In this document: positions 45,383-55,200 of the stretch, piece after piece | Layout of the letters: every line of letters starts with the position of its first letter | Position numbering within the stretch: position 1 is the first letter of the stretch | Assembly: GCA_964525995.1 (NCBI GenBank) | Contig: CAZGIM010000012.1 | Coordinates: forward strand, 62,001-126,000 | Direction of reading: 5' to 3' | DNA from: CAIVAT01 sp964525995 | Lineage (GTDB): Bacteria; Bacteroidota; Bacteroidia; Bacteroidales; FEN-979 | Length of the DNA stretch: 64,000 nucleotides | Notes under the pieces: generated by a model | Database searches by the model: none | Seen by the model: only the letters and a program-made list of their open reading frames with translations | Told to the model about the DNA's origin: nothing | Position numbers and translations under genes: made by a program

Positions 45383-46441
45383 TCATTCTTCTTTTGTCAC
45401 GATTGTCACGCGGCTCTCGTCCGAAAGGTTATTCTGCCCGCTGATCACTACGAGATCCCCTGTTTCGAGGCCGTTCAACACTTCGAGCATCTGGGCCGAT
45501 TCACGACCGATGGTGATGCTACGCAACGTGGCAAGATTTCCCGTTACGACGAAAACCTGGGCCTGTCTAACACTTCCGGTAAGTGCCTCGCGGGGAATTG
45601 CCAGCGTGCTCCGTGTGGTGACAGAGGTAAAGTTGACTCGGGCAAACATCCCCCCTTTCAGCGGGAACGAAGGCGGATTCGAAAGCCTGATCTCGACCGG
45701 AAAGGTATGATCGTCATCGGCTTTCGATGCCATGGTTGCCACATGACCATAAAATTTGTGACCGGGATAGACATCGGTTGTGATCACCACCGAATCGTCC
45801 ACTTGAAGCATAAAGGCATCTTTTTCCGAAAGATTCACCTTTACCTTCAGGGTGGCAATATCGACAATGCTTCCCAGCGTCGAATTGAGCTGGACATAAG
45901 AACCTTCGTTTACTTTTCGGGTGTTCACCGTTCCGTTAATGGTAGCCTTCACCCGGGTATCATCCAGCGCTTTCTGCGACCGGGTCATGTCGTTCTCGGC
46001 CGACTGCATATCGAGCCGCGATAGATCAAGCTGTGCCGCGGAGATCGAATTCTGCTCGTACAAAGTCTTGTTGCGCTCAAAATCGCGTTTTGCTTTGAAA
46101 AAGTTAATCTCGGACCGGGCCAGATCTGATCTGCGCACCAGGTCGTCAATTTCAACGAGCACAGTTCCCTTCTTCACCCGGTCGCCAACATCGAAATGGA
46201 CCGCTCTTACAACACCCTGGGCTTCGGAGATGATATCCACCTCGTTTACCGGATTGATCACTCCCACCATGCTGACCTGATCAGTAAGCGCCTGCGTTTT
46301 GATTCTCATGACACTCACAGGTACATTGCTGAGAAGGTCCTGCCGGCCTTCGCGCTCTTTTTTCCGGCCTATAAAAAAAAGCAACACAATGAGGATGACA
46401 ACTACGGAGGTCGCAACCGCCGGGAAGAGAAATCGTTTCAT
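45383..46441 (-). CDS. RND efflux membrane-fusion protein (HlyD/AcrA type)
   Basis: A GTG at 46549 would overlap the upstream gene. The ATG at 46441 has an AGGA ribosome-binding site four bases upstream and starts the membrane anchor MKRFLFPAVATSVVVILIVLLFFIG, giving 352 residues. The rest shows the family order: barrel-sandwich/lipoyl half (VVRAVHFDVGDRVKKGTVLVEIDD), coiled-coil hairpin (about 105-165), second lipoyl half (VKATINGTVNTRKVNEGSYV), beta-barrel and C-terminal domain (VVISGQNNLSDESRV). It bridges the inner-membrane RND pump and the outer-membrane TolC domain encoded just downstream. It lies 52 bases after the enoyl-CoA hydratase-family gene. Confidence 0.93.
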   Translation of the reverse strand: MKRFLFPAVATSVVVILIVLLFFIGRKKEREGRQDLLSNVPVSVMRIKTQALTDQVSMVGVINPVNEVDIISEAQGVVRAVHFDVGDRVKKGTVLVEIDDLVRRSDLARSEINFFKAKRDFERNKTLYEQNSISAAQLDLSRLDMQSAENDMTRSQKALDDTRVKATINGTVNTRKVNEGSYVQLNSTLGSIVDIATLKVKVNLSEKDAFMLQVDDSVVITTDVYPGHKFYGHVATMASKADDDHTFPVEIRLSNPPSFPLKGGMFARVNFTSVTTRSTLAIPREALTGSVRQAQVFVVTGNLATLRSITIGRESAQMLEVLNGLETGDLVVISGQNNLSDESRVTIVTKEE

Positions 46442-46493
46442 ATTTCCTGAAGATGAAGATTCTGTACTGTGTCTGTTCCGGCCGGCAACAACT

Positions 46494-47273
46494 TCATTCA
46501 CCCTTAAAATGAGGCTTTCGCTTTTCGAAAAAGGCATCAAGTCCCTCACGGTAGTCTTTGCTGTTCCCGGCTACCCTGCGTAACATATCGATATGTTCGA
46601 AAGTTTGTGGCGACAGTGGTAAGGCATTCCCCAGGATATTCAATTGTTGTTTGATCACGCGGATGCTGAGGGGTGAATTTTCGAGGATCTTCTCCGCCAC
46701 CCTGATCGTGAACGCTTCCAGTTCCTCGGGAGGAACGACATGGTTGAGGATTCCCAGGGTCAGGGCTTTTTCGGCAGAGATCGGCTCGGCCGTGAAGAAC
46801 ATCTCCTTGGCCGTGTGCGAGCCGATGATATCGATAAACTGAAGGATCCCCGAGGTGTTGTAGGGAACCCCGATCTTGGCCGGCGTGATGGCCAGGGAAG
46901 TTCTGGGAGTACCGATCACCATGTCGCAGACGAAGGCAATGTTGCAGGCTCCGCCCCAGATACTCCCTTCGGCCATGGCAATAACGGGGGCGGGAAAATC
47001 CATAATGCTCCGGATCACCATCTGAAGGGGATTATCGTATGCAAGCGGATCGCTCCCGTCGCGGGGAAGCTCCTCGATGTTAAATCCAGACGACCAGACT
47101 TTGGTTCCTTTATTGGCGCGGATGATCACCACCCGCGCCTTCCGCAATGCCATTTCCTCAAGGGCATCGATCAGGTTGCACAGCATTTCAAAACTCAGGG
47201 CGTTCCGTTTGGCGTCGTTGTCCATGGTGATCCAGCCAATCTGATCGCGGTATTCGGTCACTACAAGGCTCAT
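46494..47273 (-). CDS. Methylmalonyl-CoA decarboxylase-like crotonase-fold enzyme (ScpB-like)
   Basis: This 259-residue crotonase-fold protein resembles E. coli ScpB/YgfG along its length: AKRNALSFEML, SSGFNIEELPRDGSDPLAYDNPL, AMAEGSIWGGA, GVPYNTSGILQF, AEPISAEKALTLGILNHVV and FFEKRKPHFKG. ScpB decarboxylates methylmalonyl-CoA to propionyl-CoA. From memory its active site uses His66, Gly110 and Tyr140. The Gly (WGGA) and Tyr (VPYN) are kept, but the His position reads Phe (SSGF in place of SAGH). Activity may therefore be altered. The gene stands alone as a metabolic enzyme upstream of the efflux genes. No mutase or CoA-transferase partner is visible. Confidence 0.85.
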   Translation of the reverse strand: MSLVVTEYRDQIGWITMDNDAKRNALSFEMLCNLIDALEEMALRKARVVIIRANKGTKVWSSGFNIEELPRDGSDPLAYDNPLQMVIRSIMDFPAPVIAMAEGSIWGGACNIAFVCDMVIGTPRTSLAITPAKIGVPYNTSGILQFIDIIGSHTAKEMFFTAEPISAEKALTLGILNHVVPPEELEAFTIRVAEKILENSPLSIRVIKQQLNILGNALPLSPQTFEHIDMLRRVAGNSKDYREGLDAFFEKRKPHFKGE

Positions 47274-47346
47274 ACTGTGTTTGTTTTCAGTGTTTTTTAC
47301 TGTAAACTAAAAATTCTTACCCACGGATGAAACGGCGGAGGTACCG

Positions 47347-49836
47347 TTATTGAAGTACTACCTTCCGGATCTCGGACTTGTCGCAGGTTTGGATCTTCAG
47401 GAAATAGATGCCCCGGGAATAGGCCGACAGATCAATCTGCGCCGATTTCCCGTTCCAGTCGAAGCGGTCCAAAACTTTCCCGGTAAGGGTCATCAACTGA
47501 ATGAGATTGTTCTCGCAGCTACGATTCCCTGTTGAGATTACCGTGAGCAATCCTGTTGTGGGATTGGGTCTGATGCTGATTTCCGAAGAAGTCGATTTCT
47601 TGGTACCGGTTCCGACCAAGATCGGATTTTCGGAGAATACGACCATATTGCATGCAACATCCAGGTAGGGATTAAAGGTATCGCTGCAGTCGCTGCAGGT
47701 AACGCCGGTCACGCAGTCGGGGTGATGGGGATGGCACAGATCGACGTAGTTTTCATAAAGGATATATTTGAGTTCAACACCGGAACCCGTCACATAGGGA
47801 GTCATATTGAAATTGAACCAAGGCGCGATGGAACCGGGGCACCATCCGGCCCGGTTGTAATACCAGGTTCCGTTCTGCGGCTGACAGGCATCGGGATTGG
47901 GACTGCAATCGGCCCAGTTATGCAGTTCAAAGACAGCCTCCCCGTTAACCCAGATATGATGGGTTGCCTCGTAGAACTCCGCTGCATTTCCGGTGTTCAG
48001 GTCTCCCCAGCCATGTCCGGTCGATACCATCTTCAGGGTAGCCGCTGTTGCATCCGGGGGGAAGGAGTAGGTACGGGGTTCCACCGGTTGCAAATTGGCG
48101 TAATCGCCGAAAGGATAGTCTCCCTTCCAGATTTCGTGAACCTTACTGTAGAGATGTTCCGGGGTACCGACGGTATAATTCAGAGCAAGCTTATAATAGT
48201 AGCCATTATCGAGGGTGGCACAATTAAGCCTGAATTCGGTCCTGCCAAGCAGCAGCGACATATAGTCGGTAAGGTCGATGGTATGCGAACAGGCTACGCT
48301 GTATGGGGTGATGTACCGGATGATCTCATACCACGCGCCATCATGTCCTTTCACATCTACACTGGCAATGCGGTCATATTCGCCGCATCCGCCCGGTGGA
48401 CAGGATACCGTGAGTGTAGCCATTATTTTGTTAAACGCCCCAAGGTAGGAAGGAAGGTCGGCAGTGACGACCTGCGTAACATTGTTGGGATTTAGCCAGA
48501 CATTCTCGGCAGCCACCACTTCCGTGTTGGCAGCAGTCGGGACGATGTTGATGCCTATGGTTTCCTGCGCCGATGCCCCGAAATTATTGATTGAAACAAC
48601 CGTAAGGTCATAATTTCCGTACGACGGTGGCGTCCACCAGGCAATGTAATGGCCGTTCTGGAAAGTCTCAGCCGGGATGGTCTCTCCGTCGATCATAAAC
48701 CTTACCGCTACAACGTTGAACAGTTGCGGGTAGGTAATGGTCGAATAGGTTGAAAGAAGGATTTTCGACAGTACGGGAACATGGACATCACCGGCTAACG
48801 GGTGACGCAGTTCGATATCAGGAACATGTAACATAGGATCGAGCGCCATGAAGGTATTGATAACCGGTTCGGCCGGATTGAAGGTACCGTTGCCGGGTTG
48901 TGTCGCCCTGACAGTCACCAGTCCTTGCGCTCCGGTGAGGGTGATAGTGTTGCCACTGATGGTGGCTGGCCCCGAAAGGATCTCGAAGTTGACCGGTAAT
49001 CCCGAGGTTGCTGTTGCCTCGATGGTAAAAGGAGGATCGGTGGTAAGATGGTCGGGTATTTGCGGGAATGAAATGGCCTGGTAACCGGGATCGAGGGTAC
49101 CATTGAAGTTCGACGTCGGCCCGTTCATGGCAAAATTCAGCAGGTCCATATCGCGTTCTCCGCTTCCGATCTCACACTCCAGCTTGGTGATGGAAGTATT
49201 ATTGCCTCCCGGAACCCCCTGGTTAAATTTGTAATACAGCTGCAGGTTGGGCTCTGTTCCCGTAAGTTCATTGGCCATGATATCCTGAATTTCCGTCTGG
49301 GAAAGACCTTTGTTCCATACCGAAACTTCATCGACCCGGCCTCCGTAAACAAAATTAAAGCCTCCCAGCAGGCTCTTTCCGATGGCAAAGTTCACCGAGG
49401 GCCCCTGAAAAGTTCCCGAAGCGGGTTTACTTCCCTTCAGCACCCCGTTCACATACAATTTGATGGCGGTACCATCGTAAATCCATGCAATATGTTGCCA
49501 TACCTGAGGAATTACGGTGTTGGCGGGCGCCACGTATTCAAAGAAGCCTGCCGTGGTCACCAGCCTGCATTCAAGTACCCCGTTGCTAAGCTGGATCAGG
49601 TAAAACTCGGCTGTGCCTGAACCGGCGCGGAATCCCATATAACCCTGTCCGTAGGCAAGGGCATCGCAATAGAACCAACCGGTCATCGAAAGCTGGGAGG
49701 TTCCCGAAACATACTGTGACCCGTTCGGTAGCTGTGTGAAATCATCGACCATGTCGAAATGAAGATACTGGTTCGACTGTGCAAAAAGCATGACCGAAAC
49801 CAGGAAAAATCCAAAGAAGGTAAAGAGTTTTTTCAT
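47347..49836 (-). CDS. Secreted LamG / PNGase F-like / T9SS protein
   Basis: This 829-residue protein has a signal peptide (ending near MLFAQ), a LamG/concanavalin-like domain (about 40-210), beta-rich Ig-like domains (250-430), a PNGase F-like region (about 435-750) and a T9SS sorting domain (755-829; IRPNPTTGLL, GIYFLKIQ). PNGase F landmarks are clear: GEYDRIASVDVKG, WYEIIRYITPYSV, STGHGWGD, AEFYEATHHIW and NRAGWCPG. PNGase F cleaves N-glycans from asparagine. From memory, its Asp60 and Glu206 correspond to the D of EYDR and the E of AEFY, while the Glu118 position reads Ala (NCAT). It is the last gene of the SusC/SusD locus and is likely surface-exposed or released. Lectin-like LamG may aid binding. 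Confidence 0.82.
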   Translation of the reverse strand: MKKLFTFFGFFLVSVMLFAQSNQYLHFDMVDDFTQLPNGSQYVSGTSQLSMTGWFYCDALAYGQGYMGFRAGSGTAEFYLIQLSNGVLECRLVTTAGFFEYVAPANTVIPQVWQHIAWIYDGTAIKLYVNGVLKGSKPASGTFQGPSVNFAIGKSLLGGFNFVYGGRVDEVSVWNKGLSQTEIQDIMANELTGTEPNLQLYYKFNQGVPGGNNTSITKLECEIGSGERDMDLLNFAMNGPTSNFNGTLDPGYQAISFPQIPDHLTTDPPFTIEATATSGLPVNFEILSGPATISGNTITLTGAQGLVTVRATQPGNGTFNPAEPVINTFMALDPMLHVPDIELRHPLAGDVHVPVLSKILLSTYSTITYPQLFNVVAVRFMIDGETIPAETFQNGHYIAWWTPPSYGNYDLTVVSINNFGASAQETIGINIVPTAANTEVVAAENVWLNPNNVTQVVTADLPSYLGAFNKIMATLTVSCPPGGCGEYDRIASVDVKGHDGAWYEIIRYITPYSVACSHTIDLTDYMSLLLGRTEFRLNCATLDNGYYYKLALNYTVGTPEHLYSKVHEIWKGDYPFGDYANLQPVEPRTYSFPPDATAATLKMVSTGHGWGDLNTGNAAEFYEATHHIWVNGEAVFELHNWADCSPNPDACQPQNGTWYYNRAGWCPGSIAPWFNFNMTPYVTGSGVELKYILYENYVDLCHPHHPDCVTGVTCSDCSDTFNPYLDVACNMVVFSENPILVGTGTKKSTSSEISIRPNPTTGLLTVISTGNRSCENNLIQLMTLTGKVLDRFDWNGKSAQIDLSAYSRGIYFLKIQTCDKSEIRKVVLQ

Positions 49837-49896
49837 GGGAAAGGTTTTTATAGATTCACAAATGTAATGAATTCAAAAGTTCAAAATCGAAAAACA

Positions 49897-49923
49897 GGCA
49901 TTGGGAATTAGGAATTGGGCATT
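49897..49923. repeat. Short heptamer array, inverted relative to 36241-36356
   Basis: On the minus strand the units read ATGCCCA, ATTCCTA, ATTCCCA and ATGCC, fitting the same WTKCCYA consensus as the 16-unit array 13 kb away. It lies in the 132-base gap between the SusD and PNGase-like genes. Confidence 0.75.
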
Positions 49924-49934
49924 AAGGAAAAAAG

Positions 49935-49966
49935 AATTTGCATTTTGTATTTTGCATTTTGAATTC
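49935..49966. repeat. Heptamer array (ATTTTGC)n at the SusD stop
   Basis: About four units (ATTTGC, ATTTTGT, ATTTTGC, ATTTTGA) end at the SusD stop codon. The orientation matches the array at 52199-52230 and is opposite to the one at 51647-51681. Confidence 0.8.
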
Positions 49967-49968
49967 TC

Positions 49969-51594
49969 TCAGGGTGTCCACCAAATCTTATTTCCCGGCG
50001 TATCTCCTCCCTGGCGGGCAATTGCTTCGGCAGTATTAGCCGCGTTATATTCGACCTCCGAAGGCGGATAAGGCAACCGGAAATGTGCAATCGGCAATCC
50101 TTCACGGGGTGTTTTGCCCGTTCGTCGCGCCAGGGCGTAAGCTTCCCACGGTTGTCTGAAGGCATCGACCATCCACTGGGTATAGATAAATTCAAGTTTC
50201 TCCTCCTCTGTTTTCGCCATCCAGCTTCCATAATGGTTTAAAACCGTCGAAGCGTTAAGCCCTTCAGGAATGGGGATCATCTCCGGGAAAGTCATCCCCG
50301 AGACAGGTAATTTTGAATTCTTCGCCACCGACATCCACCATTCAACCGATGCATTTATTCCGTTCATGTATTCATTGTCGGCCATATCCTTGTCAACCCC
50401 GACACCGATACCCCTGAAGAAAGCTTCCGCCTTGATAAAGTGAACTTCGGCGCCGGTGATGATAATGATGGGCATGTAATTCTCATCGTCGATGATGAAA
50501 TAGTTGAAAGGAGCATATTTACACGTCTCTCCCTTGATGTTGAAGGATCCCGTTTGATCGCGATGGCTGTCGTAAGGGATTCCGCCTTCGCTGGGGGTAC
50601 TGGCATCTGGATTCTGCGGGAAGGGCTTCCATTGGTTCGCATTATTGGTCTCGAAGAAAATATAGGCCCTGGGATCGAAGATGCCGCTTCCGTCGGGGTT
50701 GTCATTTTCCGATAACCGGTGCCAGATGTTGGTTCCCATCCGCAGGTTCTTATGTTCCCGGAACGACCAACTCAGGCTTTCATTTTTAAAACCGACCGCA
50801 GCCGGCCAAAGGCATGCGCTTTCCAGTTTGGAAGCTGCAAAATCGTATCCCACGAATACCGGACGGTTCTCTTCGATGATCTCTTTTATGATCTGCCCCG
50901 CGATGACCGGCTCCTTTTCCGACATCCGCATGGCATGGCGCAGACGGAGGGAGTTGGCGAGTTTCCGCCACTTTTTCATGTCGCCGTTGAAAAGCTTGTC
51001 GAAAATAATGAACGACTTGTAAGGCTCCACCTGGGGAGCCGACTCATCAAGTGTCTCATCCGCCCATTTCAGTTGTTCCAGCAACGCAAGGTAAATATCC
51101 CGTTGTTTATCAAATTTGGGTCTCAGATACTCCAGGTTTTGGAATCCGTATCCCGCCTGACTGAATGGAATGTCGCCGAAAAGATCGGTCACGCGGAAGG
51201 TCTTCATGGCCAGGAGGATCTTTAGCATCGCCTTCATATTTAACACCCCGGGTGACTCCGTATAGTTGCTGAACCGCTTCTCAAGTTCCCTGATTTCAGG
51301 CAGCGATCCGTAATAGTCGCTCCAGATCTCTTCGGTGCCCAGCGTAAAATTCCCCCACCCTTCCTTGGTCAGCGCCGCCAACTGCGACTGCTTGTACAGG
51401 ATCTCGTTGTTGATGTAAAACTGCTCGTTCCATCCAAGTTGAAGCGTGGAGATTACCGCGTTGAACAACGACCCGTCGCTGGCCGTGGTGAAAGAACTTG
51501 GGTCGGTGTTTATTTCCGTGAAATCCTTTTTGCAGGAAGAGAAAAACACGATCAGGAAGAGGGTTGATAAGAGCGCTGGTATTTTTGTTGTCAT
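49969..51594 (-). CDS. SusD/RagB-like nutrient-binding lipoprotein
   Basis: The ATG at 51594 starts a lipoprotein signal (MTTKIPALLSTLFLIVFFSSCKK, Cys near 21). An upstream extension to 51678 only reads through heptamer repeats, so it is rejected. The 541 mature-type residues fit the SusD-like family in its second Pfam group: TEINTDPSSF at the N-terminus, NNEILYKQSQLAALTKEGWGNF, FRVTDLFGDIPFSQAGYG and ANSLRLRHAMRMSE. The partner SusC gene is normally directly upstream but here is separated by 634 bases including another gene. SusD proteins cap a SusC channel and bind glycans or peptides. Co-location with a PNGase F-like enzyme suggests glycoprotein-derived ligands. Confidence 0.9.
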   Translation of the reverse strand: MTTKIPALLSTLFLIVFFSSCKKDFTEINTDPSSFTTASDGSLFNAVISTLQLGWNEQFYINNEILYKQSQLAALTKEGWGNFTLGTEEIWSDYYGSLPEIRELEKRFSNYTESPGVLNMKAMLKILLAMKTFRVTDLFGDIPFSQAGYGFQNLEYLRPKFDKQRDIYLALLEQLKWADETLDESAPQVEPYKSFIIFDKLFNGDMKKWRKLANSLRLRHAMRMSEKEPVIAGQIIKEIIEENRPVFVGYDFAASKLESACLWPAAVGFKNESLSWSFREHKNLRMGTNIWHRLSENDNPDGSGIFDPRAYIFFETNNANQWKPFPQNPDASTPSEGGIPYDSHRDQTGSFNIKGETCKYAPFNYFIIDDENYMPIIIITGAEVHFIKAEAFFRGIGVGVDKDMADNEYMNGINASVEWWMSVAKNSKLPVSGMTFPEMIPIPEGLNASTVLNHYGSWMAKTEEEKLEFIYTQWMVDAFRQPWEAYALARRTGKTPREGLPIAHFRLPYPPSEVEYNAANTAEAIARQGGDTPGNKIWWTP

Positions 51595-51646
51595 GATCAA
51601 TAAAATATCAATGAGAAATAATTCAAAATTTAAAGTCAGAAAAAAT

Positions 51647-51681
51647 GTAAAATGAAAAATGCAAGGTGCAAAATGCATAAT
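51647..51681. repeat. Heptamer array (GCAAAAT)n before SusD
   Basis: Five units (GTAAAAT, GAAAAAT, GCAAGGT, GCAAAAT, GCATAAT) are the reverse complement of the ATTTTGC arrays on either side. It lies between SusD and the four-helix-bundle gene and borders the inserted segment. Confidence 0.8.
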
Positions 51682-51738
51682 ATGTTTGAGCGCTGAGAAG
51701 TGAGTGTGTTTTTCATCAGTGACGAAGATATTTTTATC

Positions 51739-52134
51739 TTATTTTTTAGTAATGTCTGTAGGATTGTTAGATTTTGCAGTTACTACAGATTTTGCAGTAA
51801 TTCCGGTCAATTCATTCGTTTCCCTCAAAAGATCTGTAAGGTTTTCATCGTCAGGAAGAGTCAGTTTTGCAGTCTTAATGAGCTTTAGCCAGAACTGTGT
51901 TTCTCTGAGTTCCTTAAGAACGATCTGCATTTTGTGCACAAAATCCGCCCTGCTTTCACCGGCCCTTGCTTCCTCATAATTGGCTCCGACAGAAGTAACT
52001 GCCCGAAACAACTGGTTGTATATGTGCCGACCAGCATAGGTTTTACAAAGTCTTTTCTCCAGATTGATGACGTTTACAGCCATGATCATAAACCGATCTG
52101 ATAATTCATCATAAAATTTATTCATCACTACCAT
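51739..52134 (-). CDS. Four-helix-bundle protein (IVP / S23-type, TIGR02436-like)
   Basis: This 131-residue helical protein has the family features: FYDELSDRFMIMAVNVINLEKRL, YNQLFRAVTSVGANYEEARAGESRADFVHKM and KELRETQFWLKLIKTAKL. Such proteins were first seen encoded in intervening sequences of 23S rRNA genes, and relatives include the Avd accessory protein of diversity-generating retroelements. Here no reverse transcriptase or 23S gene is near. The gene sits between SusC and SusD, which are normally adjacent, and is bordered by inverted heptamer arrays. Its composition is AT-richer than its neighbours. I take it as an inserted cassette of unknown function. Confidence 0.85.
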   Translation of the reverse strand: MVVMNKFYDELSDRFMIMAVNVINLEKRLCKTYAGRHIYNQLFRAVTSVGANYEEARAGESRADFVHKMQIVLKELRETQFWLKLIKTAKLTLPDDENLTDLLRETNELTGITAKSVVTAKSNNPTDITKK

Positions 52135-52198
52135 GCTAAATATTCCGTTTAGTAAATGAATTTTTCAATCCACAATCCTTCCTCATTCTTTATTTTTT

Positions 52199-52230
52199 AT
52201 TTTGCATTTTGCATTTTGCATTTTGCATTT
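52199..52230. repeat. Heptamer array (ATTTTGC)4 at the SusC stop
   Basis: Four exact ATTTTGC units plus a partial one run into the SusC stop codon at 52229-52231. It forms the other border of the inserted four-helix-bundle segment and is inverted relative to 51647-51681. Confidence 0.85.
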
Positions 52231-55200
52231 AAAACGCGGCCGTAATCCCAAACGTCAGCGACATCGTTCCGGGCAACGACGCCCACTCGAATCCCTGCGC
52301 ATTTCCCGATCCCATGATGCCTTCGGGGTTGATCTTATCGGGCAGACTGGAGTAAATGTAGAAGAGGTCACGACCGACGACCGAAAGGGTCAGGTTTTTA
52401 AAGATCTTTAGCTTTTCCATGACTTTACCCTGAAAGCTGTACGAAAGCGATATCTCGCGCATCTTGATCCATGAATTTTCCAATATTCCCGGGGTTGACA
52501 GTAGTTTTCCCCATCCGCCGGCGTTGGGCAGGTACTTGTAGTAGTAGTGAACCACCTTGTCGTTCGGGGTTCCGTCGGCATAGACACCGGGAAGGATGAC
52601 TCCGATGTTCGAGGTGTTCCCCGCCGGGTCGGTGTAGGGCAATCCGCCACCTTCCCGTTCGAGCAGGGTTTCGGGACTCTGACCGGTCTGCAGGGAGATC
52701 ACGTACGAACCACAATAGATGTCGCCACCCCATTTGCAGTCAATCAGGCAGGCCAGCCGGAAGCCCTTGTACAGGAACTCGGTTTGCCACCCGGCTAAGA
52801 AATCGGGTGAGGCGTTGCCAATCGGCACCCGGGTGTCGGTGATCTGGTATTTTGTCCCTTCATCATTGAGAATGGGTTGACCGTTTTCATGATACACGTA
52901 ATCGTATCCATAGATGGTTCCGTACTCATCGCCTTCACGCAGCGCCATGGCCGGCCCGTTGAGCCCCCAGATATCGGCCAGGGGATAGATTTCTGCGTAA
53001 TCGCCCAGACTTTTGACCACATTGCGATTCCGGGAAAAATTCAATGACGACCGGATGGCGAAATTCCGGGTCTGCACCGGGATGGTGTTCAGGATGATCT
53101 CAAAACCGGAATTGGTGATCACCCCTTCATTGATAGTAATCCCCGATGCGCCTGAGCTTACCGGCACCGGAAGGTTGCTCAGGATCTGCGAGTAACAGTA
53201 CTTGTTGTAGTAAGTGAAGTCAAGATCGATTCGGCTGTCAAGCACTCCGACATTCAACCCGACTTCCCAGGTATTTACGCGCTGCGGCATCAACTGGTAC
53301 GGGGGAATGGTCGTGGGAAAGGAGGCTGTTTGTTCCCCGCCAAAAATTCCCGAAGAATAGTTGAAATCGAGCATGTAGGGATCGGTGTCGGTGGCCGAAT
53401 TGGCAAAGGCGCCCCGGATCTTGAGCATGCTGATCCATTTCGCCCGCTCCTTGATGTTGAACGCCTCGGTGGCAATAAAACTCAGGGATACGGAGGGATA
53501 AAAATAGGAGTTGCTGGAACTGGGGAGGGTTGAGGACCAGTCATTCCTTCCGGTCAGCTCCAGGAAGAGGTAATCATCCCATGCAACATTGAGAAAGGAA
53601 AAGACCGAATTGGTCCGTTCGCGCATCACCGACTCGCCGGGAACCATATCGCTCGGCGAGTTGCCGGGAATCGTCACAACCACCTCACCCTGTTCGTTGG
53701 TGTAATAAGTTGGCGAAGTGTAATTGTCGAAAGTGTACCGGTTTGGAAAGTACCAGGTGCCCGAATGACCCCGGATCTCATAGAGATAATAATTCCACCG
53801 GTTGGCCCCTAAAGTGAACTTTACATCCAGTTTTTCGTGAAGGAATCCCTCTTTACTCGCCGTGATCAACCCTTCAAATATGTCGGAATAGGTACGGTTC
53901 AGACTGTTGGCATAATAACCATCTTTGATCCCCAGCGCATCAGTCGGCTTATTCTGGGTGGTATACTGATCGAGGTTGAAATCCCGACCGGCTCTGGCCG
54001 TCAAGCTGAGCCAAGGGGTTATTTGATAGGTCAAGGTCAGCGCCCCGATGTATTTGTCGCGTTTCAGCGAGGTGTTGTTGTTGTAATAATCCCACCAGAG
54101 ATAGGGATTAATGTAAAGGAACGGGTAACCCTCCTGTGGATTCCGCGACCCGTCGGGATTGGCGTAGTACTCCCGGTCGATGCCCTTGTAACTCCGGGGC
54201 CAGGAATAGAGAAATCCTTTGCTGAATGACTCCTGCGATTCACCGAGCATCGGACTGTTTTTGCGGTTGAAGTTGACGTACGAGAGGGTCAGGTCGGCAA
54301 AAACCTTCGAGGATATCTTTAACCCGGCCCCCAGGTTGATGGTGGTCCGGTTATAATTGCTGTTGCTGATGATCGCCTGATTGTCCTGTCGGGTGATGGA
54401 TACCCGTATGCTTCCCTTATCATTCCCTCCCTGTGCCGAAATATTATAGGTTTGGGTCGAGCCGTCACGGAAGGCCGATTTATAGTTATCGGGCATCGGT
54501 TCATAGGCCCGCATCTTCCCATCCCACCACTTTACCATTTCGCCGTTCATCTTCGGTCCCCACGAAACCGCGGAACCGTAATAACCGAACTCCTCCGTCG
54601 TGGAACGGGTATCACCCTGCTGGTTGATGATCAGGTTGTCGGTTCCGTAAATACCCGGATAGAGTAAGGTGTCGCCGTTTTTCGGGAAGGTCGGAGGGGT
54701 GAATGAGATCGGTCCGCCGGCGCCATAGGTGTTCTGCATTTCCCTGAAACGGTAAGGATGGTTCCATTTATAGCTGTAATTGAATGTCACACCCAACCCT
54801 TCCTGTTTTTTACCCCGCTTGGTGGTAATCAGGATGACCCCGTTGGCCCCCCGCGAGCCGTACAATGCCGATGCGGCGCCTCCTTTCAGGACATTGTAAG
54901 TTTCAATATCAAGGGGATTGATGTCGGAAATCGGATTCCCCCAGTCAACACCCCTTCCCACATTCTCCTGTCCGGGGATGTTCTCCAACGGCACATTGTC
55001 AACCACGATCAGGGGTTGGTTTTTCCCGCTCAGTGTATTGTTCCCCCGGATGACAATACGCGTGGAACCCCCTTCCAATCCGTCATTCTGTGAAATCTGT
55101 ACCCCGGCAGCACGGCCGATCATCCCGTTGAGGATGTTGGGCGCATTCGACTGCTGCACCAGGTTGGCCTCAATCTTTTGGGTTGAATATCCGATCTCGC

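Noticed and set aside
51595..51678. Upstream extension of the SusD reading frame
   Set aside because: It reads through heptamer repeats and would place 28 residues before a proper lipoprotein signal.
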